Shown one piece after another: positions 52,564 to 61,656 of a stretch of 64,000 bases of DNA (positions are counted from its first letter, which is position 1; each line of letters starts with the position of its first letter). The DNA is from Microbacterium sp. SD291 (GTDB lineage: Bacteria > Actinomycetota > Actinomycetes > Actinomycetales > Microbacteriaceae): positions 1 through 64,000 of the forward strand of contig NZ_JADIJR010000003.1 of assembly GCF_017355365.1 (NCBI RefSeq), read 5' to 3'. Below the pieces are notes generated by a model. It had not been told where the DNA came from. It saw only the letters and a program-made list of their open reading frames with translations, and did not search any database. A program made the position numbers and the translations under genes.

Positions 52564-53624
52564 ACGACCAGACCACCATCGATGACCTCCCCGAGCTGAA
52601 CGACGCGGCGATCGCGCGCATCGAGGCGGCCGTGTTCGCCGAGATCGACGGCGAGCGACCCGTGCCGCAGCCGCACGCCGACCGCGGGCGGGTGCGCCGC
52701 CGCCGGTGGCTCACCGGGGTCGGGATCGCCGCGGCATTCGCCGTCGGCGTCCTCGTCACTCCGCCGATCATCGGCGCCCTCGGCGGCTCGCCGATGACGG
52801 CCGCCGACGGCGGCTACGTCGCGGAGTCGGGCGCCGTCGCGCCGGAGATGGCGCAGGACTCCGCCGCCATGGAGAGCTCCGCGATCCAGGGCGTGTCCGC
52901 AGATCAGAGCCGCGAGATCATCGCGAACGCGAACGCCACGGTGCAGGTCGAGGACATCTCGGATGCCGCGGATGAGATCGCGGCGCTCGCGGAGTCGCAC
53001 GGCGGCTACGTCGAGAGCACGGAGATCGGCAAGAGCCTCGCGGTCGAGGACGTCTCGGCGCCCGTCCCGCCGGATGCCGGGTACGGCTGGATCAGCATCC
53101 GCGTGCCGTCGGCCGACCTCACCGCCGTGATCGATTCGCTCGAGGAGTCGGGTGAGGTCGTCTCGTCCTCCATCTCGCAGCAGGACGTCACCTCCACGGC
53201 GATCGACCTGCGAGCACGCGTAGACGCGACGAAGGCGTCAGTGCAGCGGCTGACCGAGCTGATGTCGCAGTCGGGCACCGTGTCCGAGCTGATCGAGGCG
53301 GAGATCGCGCTGACCGACCGTCAGGCTCAGCTCGAGTCGTACGAGCAGCAGCTCGCCGCGCTCGAGGATCAGGTGGCGATGTCGAGCCTCCAGGTGCAGC
53401 TCACTCGCACCGCCGCTCCGACCTCGGCGGATCCGGCTGGATTCGCAGACGGCCTGCTGGCGGGCTGGAACGGCCTGATCGTCTCACTGAACGCCATCGT
53501 GATCGCGTTCGGGTTCATCCTCCCCTGGCTCGGCGTCGCGGCGGTCATCGTGCTGATCATCTGGCTCATCCGCCGGGCCGCGCGCAACCGCCGCGCGACG
53601 GCCACGGCCGTCGACGAAGACTGA
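52560..53624 (+). CDS. DUF4349 family membrane protein, likely partner of the ECF sigma factor
   Basis: A 354-residue protein with an acidic N-terminal cytosolic segment, a first transmembrane helix (WLTGVGIAAAFAVGVLVTPPIIGAL, about 48-72), an extracytoplasmic DUF4349 domain (NATVQVEDISDAADEIAALAESHGGYVESTEIG...) with a coiled-coil stretch (about 215-275), and a C-terminal hairpin of hydrophobic helices (about 300-335). It has the layout of a membrane-bound anti-sigma or envelope-stress sensor, but this is inferred from the operon. No HxxxCxxC zinc motif. Confidence 0.85.
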   Translation: MNDQTTIDDLPELNDAAIARIEAAVFAEIDGERPVPQPHADRGRVRRRRWLTGVGIAAAFAVGVLVTPPIIGALGGSPMTAADGGYVAESGAVAPEMAQDSAAMESSAIQGVSADQSREIIANANATVQVEDISDAADEIAALAESHGGYVESTEIGKSLAVEDVSAPVPPDAGYGWISIRVPSADLTAVIDSLEESGEVVSSSISQQDVTSTAIDLRARVDATKASVQRLTELMSQSGTVSELIEAEIALTDRQAQLESYEQQLAALEDQVAMSSLQVQLTRTAAPTSADPAGFADGLLAGWNGLIVSLNAIVIAFGFILPWLGVAAVIVLIIWLIRRAARNRRATATAVDED

Positions 53625-53639
53625 TCCGGCGCTCCGAAT

Positions 53640-53680
53640 CGGGCCGTCCCCGGGACGGTCCGACTCCGTTGATTTTCCGA
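53640..53680 (+). terminator. Weak terminator after the DUF4349 gene
   Basis: CCGTCC-CCG-GGACGG (53644-53658) is followed after a spacer by TTGATTTTCC. The stem is short, so confidence is low. Confidence 0.35.
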
Positions 53681-53685
53681 TGTAT

Positions 53686-53699
53686 ACAAGAACTCTTGT
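53686..53699. promoter_or_regulatory. Candidate ArsR-type operator
   Basis: ACAAGA-AC-TCTTGT is a perfect inverted repeat in the AT-rich promoter zone, overlapping TATACA (53683-53688), about 35 nt before the regulator start. Confidence 0.45.
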
Positions 53700-53732
53700 G
53701 CAGTCTTCGGATCGGCCATAGCGTTGCTGCTC

Positions 53733-54281
53733 GTGGAAGACATCTCCGTGATCACTGCCGTGCATCACCCCCTGCGACGCCGGATGCACGACTACCTGCT
53801 GCTGTACGGAACCTCACAGGTGACGACGCTCGCCCGCGCTCTCGACACGCAGGTCGGGAGCATCAGCCATCATCTGCGGATGCTGGAGCGGGCGGGACTC
53901 GTCGAACGCGTAGAGGATCCTCACGGCGACAGACGCACGAGCTGGTGGAAGCTCGCCCGCCGCGGCATCACCTGGTCGGCGGATGACTTCGCGGACTCCC
54001 CCGCCGACGCACTCCTGGCCCGGGAGGCGCAGCGCCAGGGCATCCGGATGCAGATCGATCGCCTGCAGCGCTGGCATCGACATCACGGCGATCCGGCGTA
54101 CTCCGCATACGACGCCTCCAACACCGAGTGGACCGCCTGGGCGTCGCCCGACGAGCTGCGCGAGCTGTCCGAGCGGATCGTGACGACGCTGCGCGAGTGG
54201 CAGGCGTCGATCGACCTCGAGGACGGCCGGGAGCGCACGCCCGTCTTCTTCTTCGCGCACGCATTCCCCACGGAACCGTGA
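53733..54281 (+). CDS. ArsR-like winged-helix transcriptional regulator
   Basis: The 182-residue protein has a winged helix (HPLRRRMHDYLLLYGTSQVTTLARALDTQVGSISHHLRMLERAGLVERVEDPHGDRRTSWWKL, about 9-70) of the ArsR/PadR-like class, and a C-terminal domain. The GTG at 53733 is chosen over a TTG at 53724 since no family residues lie before VEDISVI. It overlaps the MFS exporter gene and probably represses it. No metal-binding Cys pair is seen, so a small-molecule ligand is more likely. Confidence 0.88.
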   Translation: MEDISVITAVHHPLRRRMHDYLLLYGTSQVTTLARALDTQVGSISHHLRMLERAGLVERVEDPHGDRRTSWWKLARRGITWSADDFADSPADALLAREAQRQGIRMQIDRLQRWHRHHGDPAYSAYDASNTEWTAWASPDELRELSERIVTTLREWQASIDLEDGRERTPVFFFAHAFPTEP

Positions 54282-55549
54282 TGGCCGCCGCCGAGCCCGT
54301 CCGGCTGAGCGAGCCGCCGGCCTTCCGGCGGGACGTGCGCGTGCACGCCTGGATCGGTGTCAAGGCGCTCTCCGACGCCGGCGACGCTCTCTGGACGATC
54401 GCCCTCGCCTGGACGGCCGTGCAGATCGCCTCCCCTGCCGTCGCCGGACTCATCGTCGCCGCGGGTACGGTGCCCCGGGCGGTGGTCCTGCTGTTCGGGG
54501 GCGTGATCGCCGACCGCTCGGACGCACGGCGGGTGATGATGCTGTTCAACATCCTGAGGGTCGGGGTGCTCATCGCCGTGGCCCTGTGGGTGCCGGCGAG
54601 CCCGCCGACCGTGGCCGCGCTGCTGTTCGCCGCGATCGCGTTCGGAGTCTGCGACGCGTTCTACGAACCCTCTGCCGGGACGATCGCGCGGCGATTGGTA
54701 CGGCCTGAGGATCTGCCCTCCTACGGCGCCGTGGCGCAGACCGCCTCGCGCCTCGGCACGATGGCGGGCGCCGCGATCGGCGGCGTGGTCGTCGCGTATG
54801 CCGGACTCGGCGGGAGCGCCACGGCGAACGCGCTCACCTTCACGCTGGTCGTCGCATTCATCGCGATCTGGCTGCGGCCGAGGTTCCTGCTCGCCAGGGC
54901 GGCGAAGGAGTCCGCGCTCCGAGGGATCGCCCACGGCTTCTCGCACCTGCGCGATAATCCGGCGACCCGCACGCTCGTGCTCGCGCTGTCGGGGCTCAAC
55001 CTCGCGGTCGGCCCGGCGGTCGGCATCGGGCTCGCGCTGCGTGCGCACGATCAGGGCTGGGGCGCGCAGGCCGTCGGCCTGTTCGAGGCGCTGCTCGGGC
55101 TGGGTGCGGCGATCGGCGCGGTGTCCGTCGCGAGATGGCGTCCCCGCCGGGAGGCGTTCGCGGGCTTCTGGGCGCTCGTCGCGCAGGGCGCGGGGATCAC
55201 CGCGCTCGGCTTCGGGCCAGCGTGGAGCGTGGCCGCGGCGTCCTTCGCGATCGGCGCGACGGCCGGCTACGCCTCGGTGCTGCTGAGTGCGACGTTCTCG
55301 GCGACCGTCGACACCGCCTATCTCGGCCGGATGGGCTCGATCACCCGGCTCGGCGACGACTGCCTCATGCCCGTGGCGATGGCGGGGTTCGGCGCCCTCG
55401 CCTCGGTCACCGCACTGTGGGTGCCGTTCGCCGTGTTCGGAGGAGCGATGATGGCGCTCATGATCGTGCCGCTGCGCACCGCCGCGTTCCGGCGGATGAC
55501 GCTCAGTTCGGTTACGGCGGCGTCCGCTGAACCGTCACGCCCCGCGTGA
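54281..55549 (+). CDS. MFS transporter
   Basis: A 422-residue membrane protein with 12 hydrophobic helices. The loop GGVIADRSDARRVMM (about 67-81) matches the MFS motif-A region. It is translated from an ATG (or GTG at 54278) overlapping the stop of the ArsR-like regulator. Regulator plus MFS suggests an efflux pump for a toxic compound. The substrate is unknown. Confidence 0.92.
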   Translation: MAAAEPVRLSEPPAFRRDVRVHAWIGVKALSDAGDALWTIALAWTAVQIASPAVAGLIVAAGTVPRAVVLLFGGVIADRSDARRVMMLFNILRVGVLIAVALWVPASPPTVAALLFAAIAFGVCDAFYEPSAGTIARRLVRPEDLPSYGAVAQTASRLGTMAGAAIGGVVVAYAGLGGSATANALTFTLVVAFIAIWLRPRFLLARAAKESALRGIAHGFSHLRDNPATRTLVLALSGLNLAVGPAVGIGLALRAHDQGWGAQAVGLFEALLGLGAAIGAVSVARWRPRREAFAGFWALVAQGAGITALGFGPAWSVAAASFAIGATAGYASVLLSATFSATVDTAYLGRMGSITRLGDDCLMPVAMAGFGALASVTALWVPFAVFGGAMMALMIVPLRTAAFRRMTLSSVTAASAEPSRPA

Positions 55550-55597
55550 ACCCTCGCAGGCTCTGTCGGTTCACCCGGAGCAGCTGCCGGACACGAA

Positions 55598-55625
55598 GAA
55601 AGCCCTCGGCGAACCGAGGGCTTTC
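55598..55625. terminator. Bidirectional hairpin terminator between the MFS gene and tRNA-Glu
   Basis: GAAAGCCCTCGG-CGAA-CCGAGGGCTTTC is a perfect 12-bp stem with a 4-nt loop. It ends the MFS transcript on the plus strand and the tRNA transcript on the minus strand, where it is followed by TTC. Confidence 0.85.
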
Positions 55626-55635
55626 GACTGCTGTG

Positions 55636-55708
55636 TGACCCCAGCGGGATTCGAACCCGCGTTACCGCCGTGAGAGGGCGGCGTACTAGGCCTCTATACG
55701 ATGGGGCC
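55636..55708 (-). tRNA. tRNA-Glu (anticodon CTC)
   Basis: The 73-nt sequence on the minus strand begins GGCCCCA, paired with TGGGGTC near the 3' end. The anticodon arm is CCGCC-CTCTCAC-GGCGG with anticodon CTC. The T-arm GCGGG-TTCGAAT-CCCGC is perfect. The CCA end is not encoded. Confidence 0.95.
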
Positions 55709-55862
55709 GTCTGGCAGGAGCGTTTCCGTCCCGCGACAACTGTTCAAGTATGCCATGGCGATTCTCAGGTCGCCAAATCGACGCCGGGGACCTCGGATTC
55801 CCGGGCGTGGCGTGACGGACGGAGGGTTTGCCCGCGCGCGCAAGTAGGAGTTGACTCGTCAC

Positions 55863-56501
55863 ATGCGCGTCACGAAGTTCGAACATGCCTGCCTCCGCAT
55901 CGACGAGACCGACCAGACCCTCCTGATCGATCCCGGTTCGTTCACGACTCCGCTCGACGATCTCGGCGACGTCGCCGGCATCGTGATCACGCACGAGCAT
56001 CCGGATCACTGGACGCCCGAGCATCTCGACCGCATCCTGCGCGTGGTCCCGGGAGCTCCGGTCTTCGCGCCGGCCGGCGTGGCGCGCGCAGCGGAGGGAT
56101 ACGACGTCACGGTCGTGGCACCGGGCGACGTCATCGAGGTCGGCGACTTCACGCTGAGGTTCTTCGGCGGCGTGCACGAGGTCATCCACTCCTCCATCCC
56201 CGTGATCGACAACGTGGGCGTGCTGGTGAACGACGAGCTGTATTACCCCGGGGATTCCTATGCGGTTCCCGAAGGGGCCGCCGTCCGCACGCTCGCCGCT
56301 CCCCTCGGCGCTCCCTGGCTGAAGATCGGCGAGGCGATGGATTACGTGCTCGCGGTGCAGCCGCGACGTGCGTTCGGCACGCACGACATGACGCTCTCCG
56401 TCATCGGCAAGGGCATGCACCGGGCGCGCCTCCAGTGGGCGACGGAGCAGGGCGGCGGCGAGTTCTTCGCGCTCGAGCCCGGCGACACGCTCGACATCTG
56501 A
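55863..56501 (+). CDS. MBL-fold metal-dependent hydrolase
   Basis: A 212-residue metallo-beta-lactamase-fold protein of the UlaG-like/YddR type. It has the HxHxDH signature as THEHPDHW (about 43-50), a leading CLRID...LLIDPGSF, DNVGVLVN, the YYPGDSY Asp and a late His in GTHDMTLS. The start at MRVTKFEHACL fits; a TTG 4 codons upstream abuts a ribosome site. Substrate unknown. The aminoglycoside-phosphotransferase-like gene starts 2 nt downstream. Confidence 0.88.
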   Translation: MRVTKFEHACLRIDETDQTLLIDPGSFTTPLDDLGDVAGIVITHEHPDHWTPEHLDRILRVVPGAPVFAPAGVARAAEGYDVTVVAPGDVIEVGDFTLRFFGGVHEVIHSSIPVIDNVGVLVNDELYYPGDSYAVPEGAAVRTLAAPLGAPWLKIGEAMDYVLAVQPRRAFGTHDMTLSVIGKGMHRARLQWATEQGGGEFFALEPGDTLDI

Positions 56502-56503
56502 AC

Positions 56504-57382
56504 GTGGCAGACTCCCCCACCGCTGAGCGGGCCCTCGATGAGGCCGGGGTCCGCGAGCTCCTTCGCGCGGCTGCTCCCCACCTGGCCGCGCAGTCGCTCC
56601 GCCTCGTCGCGGAGGGCTGGGACAACGCGATCTGGCGCCTCGGCGACGACCTCGCGGTCCGTCTTCCCCGACGCGCGCTCGCCGTCCCGCTGATCGCACA
56701 CGAACAGCGCGCGCTGCCGGAGGTGGGTCCTCGCCTCGCCGCCCTCGGCATCCGCACGCCGATGCCGGTGCTGTGCGGCACGCCGACCGCCGGGTTCCCC
56801 TGGCCCTGGTCGGTCGTTCCGTGGATCGAGGGCGCCGCTGCTCTCGGGCGGCCCCGCGACGAGAACACGGCCTTGGCGTCACCCCTCGCCGAAGCCCTCG
56901 ACGCCCTGCATCGAGACGCTCCTGCGGATGCGCCGGTGAATCCGGTCCGCGGCGTGCCACTCGAGGAGCGCGACGACGTGATGCGGGAACGGCTCGACCG
57001 GTTCCGCGGTCGGACGGCGCTCAGGGATGCATGGTCGGCGGGTCTGCGCGCACCCGCGGCCACGGAGCGCGTCTGGATCCACGGCGACCTGCATCCGGGG
57101 AACATCCTGGTCGAGGGCGCCGAGCTCGCCGCTTTCATCGACTTCGGCGACGTGACGGCCGGCGACCCCGCGTACGACATCGCGGTCGCCTGGCTGCTCT
57201 TCGACGCGGGAGGGCGCGGCGCGTTCCGCGCGGCGTGCGGCTCGCGCTACGACGAGGCGACCTGGGTTCGCGCACGTGCCTGGGCTGCGTACCTCGCCCT
57301 GGTCCTCCTCGCGCAGAGCGACGACCGTCCTGAGTACCTCGCCGTCGGCGAGAGCACAGCCGGCGAGCTCGCCCTGGGCTGA
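56504..57382 (+). CDS. Aminoglycoside phosphotransferase (APH) family protein
   Basis: A 292-residue kinase-fold protein with the catalytic WIHGDLHPGNILVEG (about 191-205, HGDxxxxN) and AAFIDFGDVTAGDPAYD (metal-binding Asp). The N-terminal part has GWDNAIWRLGDDLAVRLPRR, a nucleotide-loop region. GTG start, 2 nt after the MBL-fold gene stop. Relatives act on aminoglycosides, macrolides, hydroxyamino acids or sugars; the substrate cannot be told. Confidence 0.9.
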   Translation: MADSPTAERALDEAGVRELLRAAAPHLAAQSLRLVAEGWDNAIWRLGDDLAVRLPRRALAVPLIAHEQRALPEVGPRLAALGIRTPMPVLCGTPTAGFPWPWSVVPWIEGAAALGRPRDENTALASPLAEALDALHRDAPADAPVNPVRGVPLEERDDVMRERLDRFRGRTALRDAWSAGLRAPAATERVWIHGDLHPGNILVEGAELAAFIDFGDVTAGDPAYDIAVAWLLFDAGGRGAFRAACGSRYDEATWVRARAWAAYLALVLLAQSDDRPEYLAVGESTAGELALG

Positions 57383-57386
57383 GCGC

Positions 57387-59870
57387 CTAGGCCAGGGCCG
57401 CGCGCACCCGGAGGTCGCGCGCGAGGTGGTCGCGCTGCTCGATCACCACGCGCCGTAGCGCCGCGGGCGCCGACTCGTGCGCGTCCAGCCATGCGTCCGC
57501 GAGGTCGAGGGCGTCCGTCGCCGGGAACAGCCCGACCACGAGGCGCTGCGCCAGTTCGATGCTGCGCTCGTGCCAGGCATCCGCGATGCGAGCGAAGTAC
57601 TCCTCGTCGAAGCGCGCGATCAGATCGCGACGCCCACCGGCGCGGAAGCCACTGATCTCGGCATCCAGGTGGTCGTTGCTCAGCGTCAGGTCACTCCAGG
57701 CCGCGTCCCACGCGGCCGAGCGGACCCCGGCGTCCGGGCGGGATGCCAGGGCGCGGCGTGCCGCGGTGTGCCCCGTGGCGGTGTCGTCGCGCTCCAGCTC
57801 CGAGGCGATGTCCTCGGCGTCGGCGTGCCCGGTGGTCACCAGTGCTGTGAGCAGCTGCCAGCGCAGGTCGGGGTCGACCGTGAGCCCTTCGGGGACGTCA
57901 CCGTCGAGCAGCGAGCGGATCTCGGCGCTGCGGACGTCATCGAACGCGGATGCCGTCGCCAGCGCACGCGCCCAGGAGAGCTGCCCGTCGCTGCCGGGAT
58001 CGGCCTGTCGGAGCGCGTTCCACGCCGCCTCGGTCCATACCCGCTGCTCGTCGGCACGACGTTCGTCTGCGACGAAATGGCGGAGCGCGAACGCGGCATG
58101 CGGCAGGATGCCGGCGAGCAGTCCGATGTTCGGCTCGCCCGGGGCGTGCTCGCGCACGATCGCGACGTAGCGCACCGCGTCGAGTTCACCGTCGCGCGTC
58201 GCGTTCCAGAGTGATGACCAGACCAGAGCACGCGCCAGGGGGTCGTCGATCGACGACAGGGACGCCTCGACTGTCGCCAGCGAGCGCTCGTTGAGCCGCA
58301 CCTTGGCATACGTGAGGTCGTCGTCGTTCAGGAGCACGAGATCCGCGTCCTGGAGGTCCACGACCGTGCGCTCCTCGGAGATGTCCAGCTCCGACTGCGC
58401 ACGGCGGACGACCCGGCCGTCCACCCTGTCATACAGGCCGATGCGCAGCCGATGTGGGCGAGGGGCGGCCTGCATGAGGACCGCGCGGCCGTCGGCATCC
58501 GTCTCCGTCCACAGCGTGGACATGCCCGACGTCTCGAGCCAGGCCTTCGACCAGCCGGTCATGTCGCGGCCGGAGACGGCACTGAGCTGCACGAGGAAGT
58601 CGTCGAGCGTGGTGTTGCCGAACGCGTTGGCGGCGAAGTAGCGGCGGGCGCCCTCGAAGAAGGCCTCGTCACCGACGAAGGCGACCAGCTGCTTGAGGAC
58701 CGCAGCGCCCTTCGCGTACGTGATGCCGTCGAAGTTGAGTTTGGCCGCCTCGAGATCGGTGATGTCGGCGACGATCGGATGCGTGGTCGGCAGTTGGTCC
58801 TGCTGATACGCCCATGCCTTGCGGTTCGCGGCGAACTTCACCCAGGCGTCGTGGAATCGCGTCGCCACCGCCGATGCGTGCGAGCCCATGTAGTCGGCGA
58901 ACGACTCCTTGAGCCACAGATCGTCCCACCACTTCATCGTGACGAGATCGCCGAACCACATGTGCGCCATCTCGTGCAGGATCGTGTTGGCGCGCGCGGC
59001 GCGCTGTGCGTCGGTCGCCGCACCGCGCGACAGATAGGCCTCGGTGAACGTGACGAGCCCGGGGTTCTCCATCGCGCCGAGGTTGTACTCCGGGACGAAG
59101 ATCTGGTCGTACTTGCCCCACGGGTATGGATACGCGAAGGAGTCGGTGAAGAAGTCGAGTCCCTGACGGGTGATCTCGAGGATCTCGTCCGCTTCGAGAT
59201 GCTGCACCAGCGAACGACGGGCGAACACACCGAGGGCGATGCCCTGCTCGTCGCGGTGCCACTCGCCGTCGACGCGGGCATAGGGGCCTGCGGCGACCGC
59301 GGTGATGTAGCTGGAGACAGGGAGCGTCGGCGCGAACTCGACGCGCTGCACGCCGAGACCGATGTCGGTCTTCAGTGGTGCCTGGTTCGACAGCACCTCC
59401 CACCCCGCCGGCGCATCGACCACGAACGTGTACGACGCCTTCATGTCCGGCTGCTCGAAGCACGCCATCACCCGGCGCGAGTCGGCCGGCTCGTACTGCG
59501 TGTAGAGGTAGGTCTCCTCGTCAGCGGGATCATGGAAGCGATGGAGCCCCTCACCGGATCGGCTGTACGCTCCGGTGGCCTCCACCCGGACGGTGTTCGA
59601 GGCCGCGAGGCCGGACAGCCGGATCCTCGCCCCGTCGAACACGACCTCCTGCTCCTGATCGTTCAGCACGACGCGATCGACCGACTCGCCGATGAAGTCG
59701 AGCCACGTCTCAGGCGCGTCGGAGTCGAACTCCAGGGTGGTCGCGGTGGGGAATCCGGTCCGGGACCGCTCCGGTGCCCCCGTGAGGTCGAGCTCGACGC
59801 GGATGCTGCGGACGGACACCGCAGCGGATCGCGCCGCGGTCTCCTCCCGGGTGAGGTTGGCTGTATCCAT
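57387..59870 (-). CDS. pepN: Aminopeptidase N (M1 family)
   Basis: A zinc aminopeptidase of 827 residues. It has the exopeptidase loop GAMENPG (about 272-278), the zinc motif HEMAHMWFGDLVTMKWWDDLWLKESFADYMG (HExxH-x18-E, about 306-336) and the catalytic Tyr in DGITYAKGAAVLKQL. The C-terminal helical ERAP1-like domain follows (about 470-827). It is the usual single-gene actinobacterial PepN. Confidence 0.97.
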   Translation of the reverse strand: MDTANLTREETAARSAAVSVRSIRVELDLTGAPERSRTGFPTATTLEFDSDAPETWLDFIGESVDRVVLNDQEQEVVFDGARIRLSGLAASNTVRVEATGAYSRSGEGLHRFHDPADEETYLYTQYEPADSRRVMACFEQPDMKASYTFVVDAPAGWEVLSNQAPLKTDIGLGVQRVEFAPTLPVSSYITAVAAGPYARVDGEWHRDEQGIALGVFARRSLVQHLEADEILEITRQGLDFFTDSFAYPYPWGKYDQIFVPEYNLGAMENPGLVTFTEAYLSRGAATDAQRAARANTILHEMAHMWFGDLVTMKWWDDLWLKESFADYMGSHASAVATRFHDAWVKFAANRKAWAYQQDQLPTTHPIVADITDLEAAKLNFDGITYAKGAAVLKQLVAFVGDEAFFEGARRYFAANAFGNTTLDDFLVQLSAVSGRDMTGWSKAWLETSGMSTLWTETDADGRAVLMQAAPRPHRLRIGLYDRVDGRVVRRAQSELDISEERTVVDLQDADLVLLNDDDLTYAKVRLNERSLATVEASLSSIDDPLARALVWSSLWNATRDGELDAVRYVAIVREHAPGEPNIGLLAGILPHAAFALRHFVADERRADEQRVWTEAAWNALRQADPGSDGQLSWARALATASAFDDVRSAEIRSLLDGDVPEGLTVDPDLRWQLLTALVTTGHADAEDIASELERDDTATGHTAARRALASRPDAGVRSAAWDAAWSDLTLSNDHLDAEISGFRAGGRRDLIARFDEEYFARIADAWHERSIELAQRLVVGLFPATDALDLADAWLDAHESAPAALRRVVIEQRDHLARDLRVRAALA

Positions 59871-59907
59871 CCCTCCATCCTGTCATCCGGTCGGGGTGGA
59901 TCCGCGC

Positions 59908-60879
59908 CTAGGCGTCGCCGTCGGCGAGCAGACGGCGGATCGCGGTCTCGGCTGCGACGGTCAGGTCGAGGGTCTGCCCTCGTGCGTAGCGGCGGAAGAC
60001 CCGGGGGTCGATGTAGCTCGCCTTCGCCACGGCCGTGGTGTTGCCGAGGGCGGATGCGGTGGCCTGGATCGCCAGCCGCTCCGCCCGCCGCCGCTGCGCC
60101 CCGGTGTCGAGCACGCCGATCCGCGAGAGGGCATCCGCCGCGAGGATCGTGCCATGCAGCGTCCGGAAGTCCTTCGCGGAGAACAGCCCTCCGGTCACCT
60201 CCTTCAGATGGCTGTTCACCTCCGCCGGAGTCAGGCGAACGCGCCGCCGGCCCTTCCGGTATGCGAGGAGCGCCGCGCGCGGCGATCCGACGGCGAACTC
60301 CGCGAGCGCTTCGGCCAGTGCGGCATCCGCGATCTCGATGTGCGCCCTTCGCCCGCTCTTGCCCGGAAAGCCGAGTGTGACGGCACTGCCCTCGACACTC
60401 ACGTCTTTTCGCCGAAGCGTCGTCAGGCCGCGGCTGCCGTGACGCACCAGATAGCGCTGGGATCCGACACGGAGGGCGGCGTCGTCCAGGAGCCGGAACG
60501 CGACGGCCAGCGCCCGCTCTCGCGTCAGCCCCGGCTCCCGCAGCGCCCGGGTGACGCGCGCACGCGCCAGGGGCAGGGCCTCCGCGAGTCTCAGGGCGCG
60601 CGCGAACTTGCGACGATCGCGGCGCGCCCGCCAGAGCGGGTGGTAGAGGTACTGCCGCCGCCCCGCGTCGTCGATGCCGACGGCCTGGATGTGCGCCAGC
60701 GGGTCGGCCGCGATCCAGACGTCGGCCCACGCCGGCGGGATCGCGAGGTCCCGGATGCGCTCCCGGTCAGCGGGGCCAGCGGGTCTGCCGTCGCCGTCCA
60801 GATACCGGAATCCCGTCCCCGCTCCGAGACGACGGAACCCGGAGTCCTCGCCGGGAACCGCGCGGCTCAGCGCTGCCAT
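59908..60879 (-). CDS. DNA topoisomerase IB
   Basis: A 323-residue eukaryotic/poxvirus-type topoisomerase IB. It shows YLYHPLWRARRDRRKFARALRLAEALPLARARV, GLTTLRRKDVSVEG, SAKDFRTLHGTILAADAL (catalytic Arg) and the C-terminal catalytic Tyr in AKASYIDPRVFRRYARG. It relaxes both positive and negative supercoils. GAGACGGGGAGATG gives the start. Bacterial copies are scattered and often near stress genes. Confidence 0.95.
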   Translation of the reverse strand: MAALSRAVPGEDSGFRRLGAGTGFRYLDGDGRPAGPADRERIRDLAIPPAWADVWIAADPLAHIQAVGIDDAGRRQYLYHPLWRARRDRRKFARALRLAEALPLARARVTRALREPGLTRERALAVAFRLLDDAALRVGSQRYLVRHGSRGLTTLRRKDVSVEGSAVTLGFPGKSGRRAHIEIADAALAEALAEFAVGSPRAALLAYRKGRRRVRLTPAEVNSHLKEVTGGLFSAKDFRTLHGTILAADALSRIGVLDTGAQRRRAERLAIQATASALGNTTAVAKASYIDPRVFRRYARGQTLDLTVAAETAIRRLLADGDA

Positions 60880-61105
60880 CTCCCCGTCTCCTCCCCGCGT
60901 CGCCCGCCGGCGCGTTCCGATTCAGGATGCCGTCGCCGCACGGCGTGGCGAAGGGGCTGGTACGCGGACGCCGCCGATGCTACGGGGATCCGCGCCCGAA
61001 GCCGCCGTTCTAGCCGCCGGGCGCCGGATGATCAACCCCCTCTCCTCCCGCGGCGCCGGCGCCTACCGTGGACGCTCAGCCGCACAACGTCGGAAGGAGA
61101 AGAAG
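60880..61105 (+). promoter_or_regulatory. Intergenic region with the SRPBCC promoter
   Basis: A 226-nt gap without an ORF. TACCGT (61064-61069) is a probable -10, preceded by a GC palindrome at 61052-61063. GGAAGGAGAAGAAG (ribosome site) precedes the next start. No riboswitch or repeat was recognised. Confidence 0.4.
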
Positions 61106-61600
61106 ATGAGCACCACCACCATCACTTCAGAGATCGACGTGGACGTGCCGATCAGCGCCGCGTACGAGCAGTGGACGCAGTTCGAGACGTTCCCGGAGTA
61201 CCTCACCGGAGTCGAGGAGGTGACGCAGCTGGACGACACGACCACGCACTGGACCGTGAACGTCGGAGGCGTCCGGCGCGAGTTCGACGCGCGCATCGTC
61301 GATCAGGTGCCCGATCACCACATCACCTGGCGCAGCCTCAACGAGGTCGCACACGAGGGGCGGGTCTCATTCCACCCGGGCCCGGAGGGACGCACACGGA
61401 TCGAGCTGAGCATGGACTGGGAGCCTGAGCGCTTCGCCGAGAAGGTGGGCGCTGCCCTCCAGGTCGACGACATGATCGTGAAGCGCGACCTGCAGCGCTT
61501 CAAGGAGTTCATCGAGAGCCGGCGGACGCCGACCGGCGGCTGGCGTGGCGAAGTCCACGGCGGGAGTGTCCGAGGCGACGACCCGGACCTGAGCGTCTGA
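61106..61600 (+). CDS. SRPBCC family protein
   Basis: A 164-residue START/Bet v1-like protein of the polyketide-cyclase/dehydrase type. SEIDVDVPISAAYEQWTQFETFPEYLTGVEEVTQLDD is the family N-terminus; the hydrophobic cavity residues follow. The C-terminal part is charged (RRTPTGGWRGEVHGGSV). Members bind lipids or act as cyclases; no evidence on the ligand. Strong GGAAGGAG ribosome site. Confidence 0.85.
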   Translation: MSTTTITSEIDVDVPISAAYEQWTQFETFPEYLTGVEEVTQLDDTTTHWTVNVGGVRREFDARIVDQVPDHHITWRSLNEVAHEGRVSFHPGPEGRTRIELSMDWEPERFAEKVGAALQVDDMIVKRDLQRFKEFIESRRTPTGGWRGEVHGGSVRGDDPDLSV

Positions 61601-61656
61601 CCCCAGGACTGTCCGGCTGTGCGCATCCACTCCCCTGCCGCAGCCGGGCAGCTGCG

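Noticed and set aside
53724..53733. TTG start for the ArsR-like regulator
   Set aside because: It adds only three residues and has no ribosome site; the GTG at 53733 fits better.
55636..55708. tRNA-Glu as a phage or island attachment site
   Set aside because: There is no integrase, and no repeat of the tRNA 3' end was seen in the window.
61052..61063. GGCGCCGGCGCC perfect palindrome
   Set aside because: A self-complementary GC repeat of this kind is expected by chance in such DNA and no neighbouring regulator supports it.
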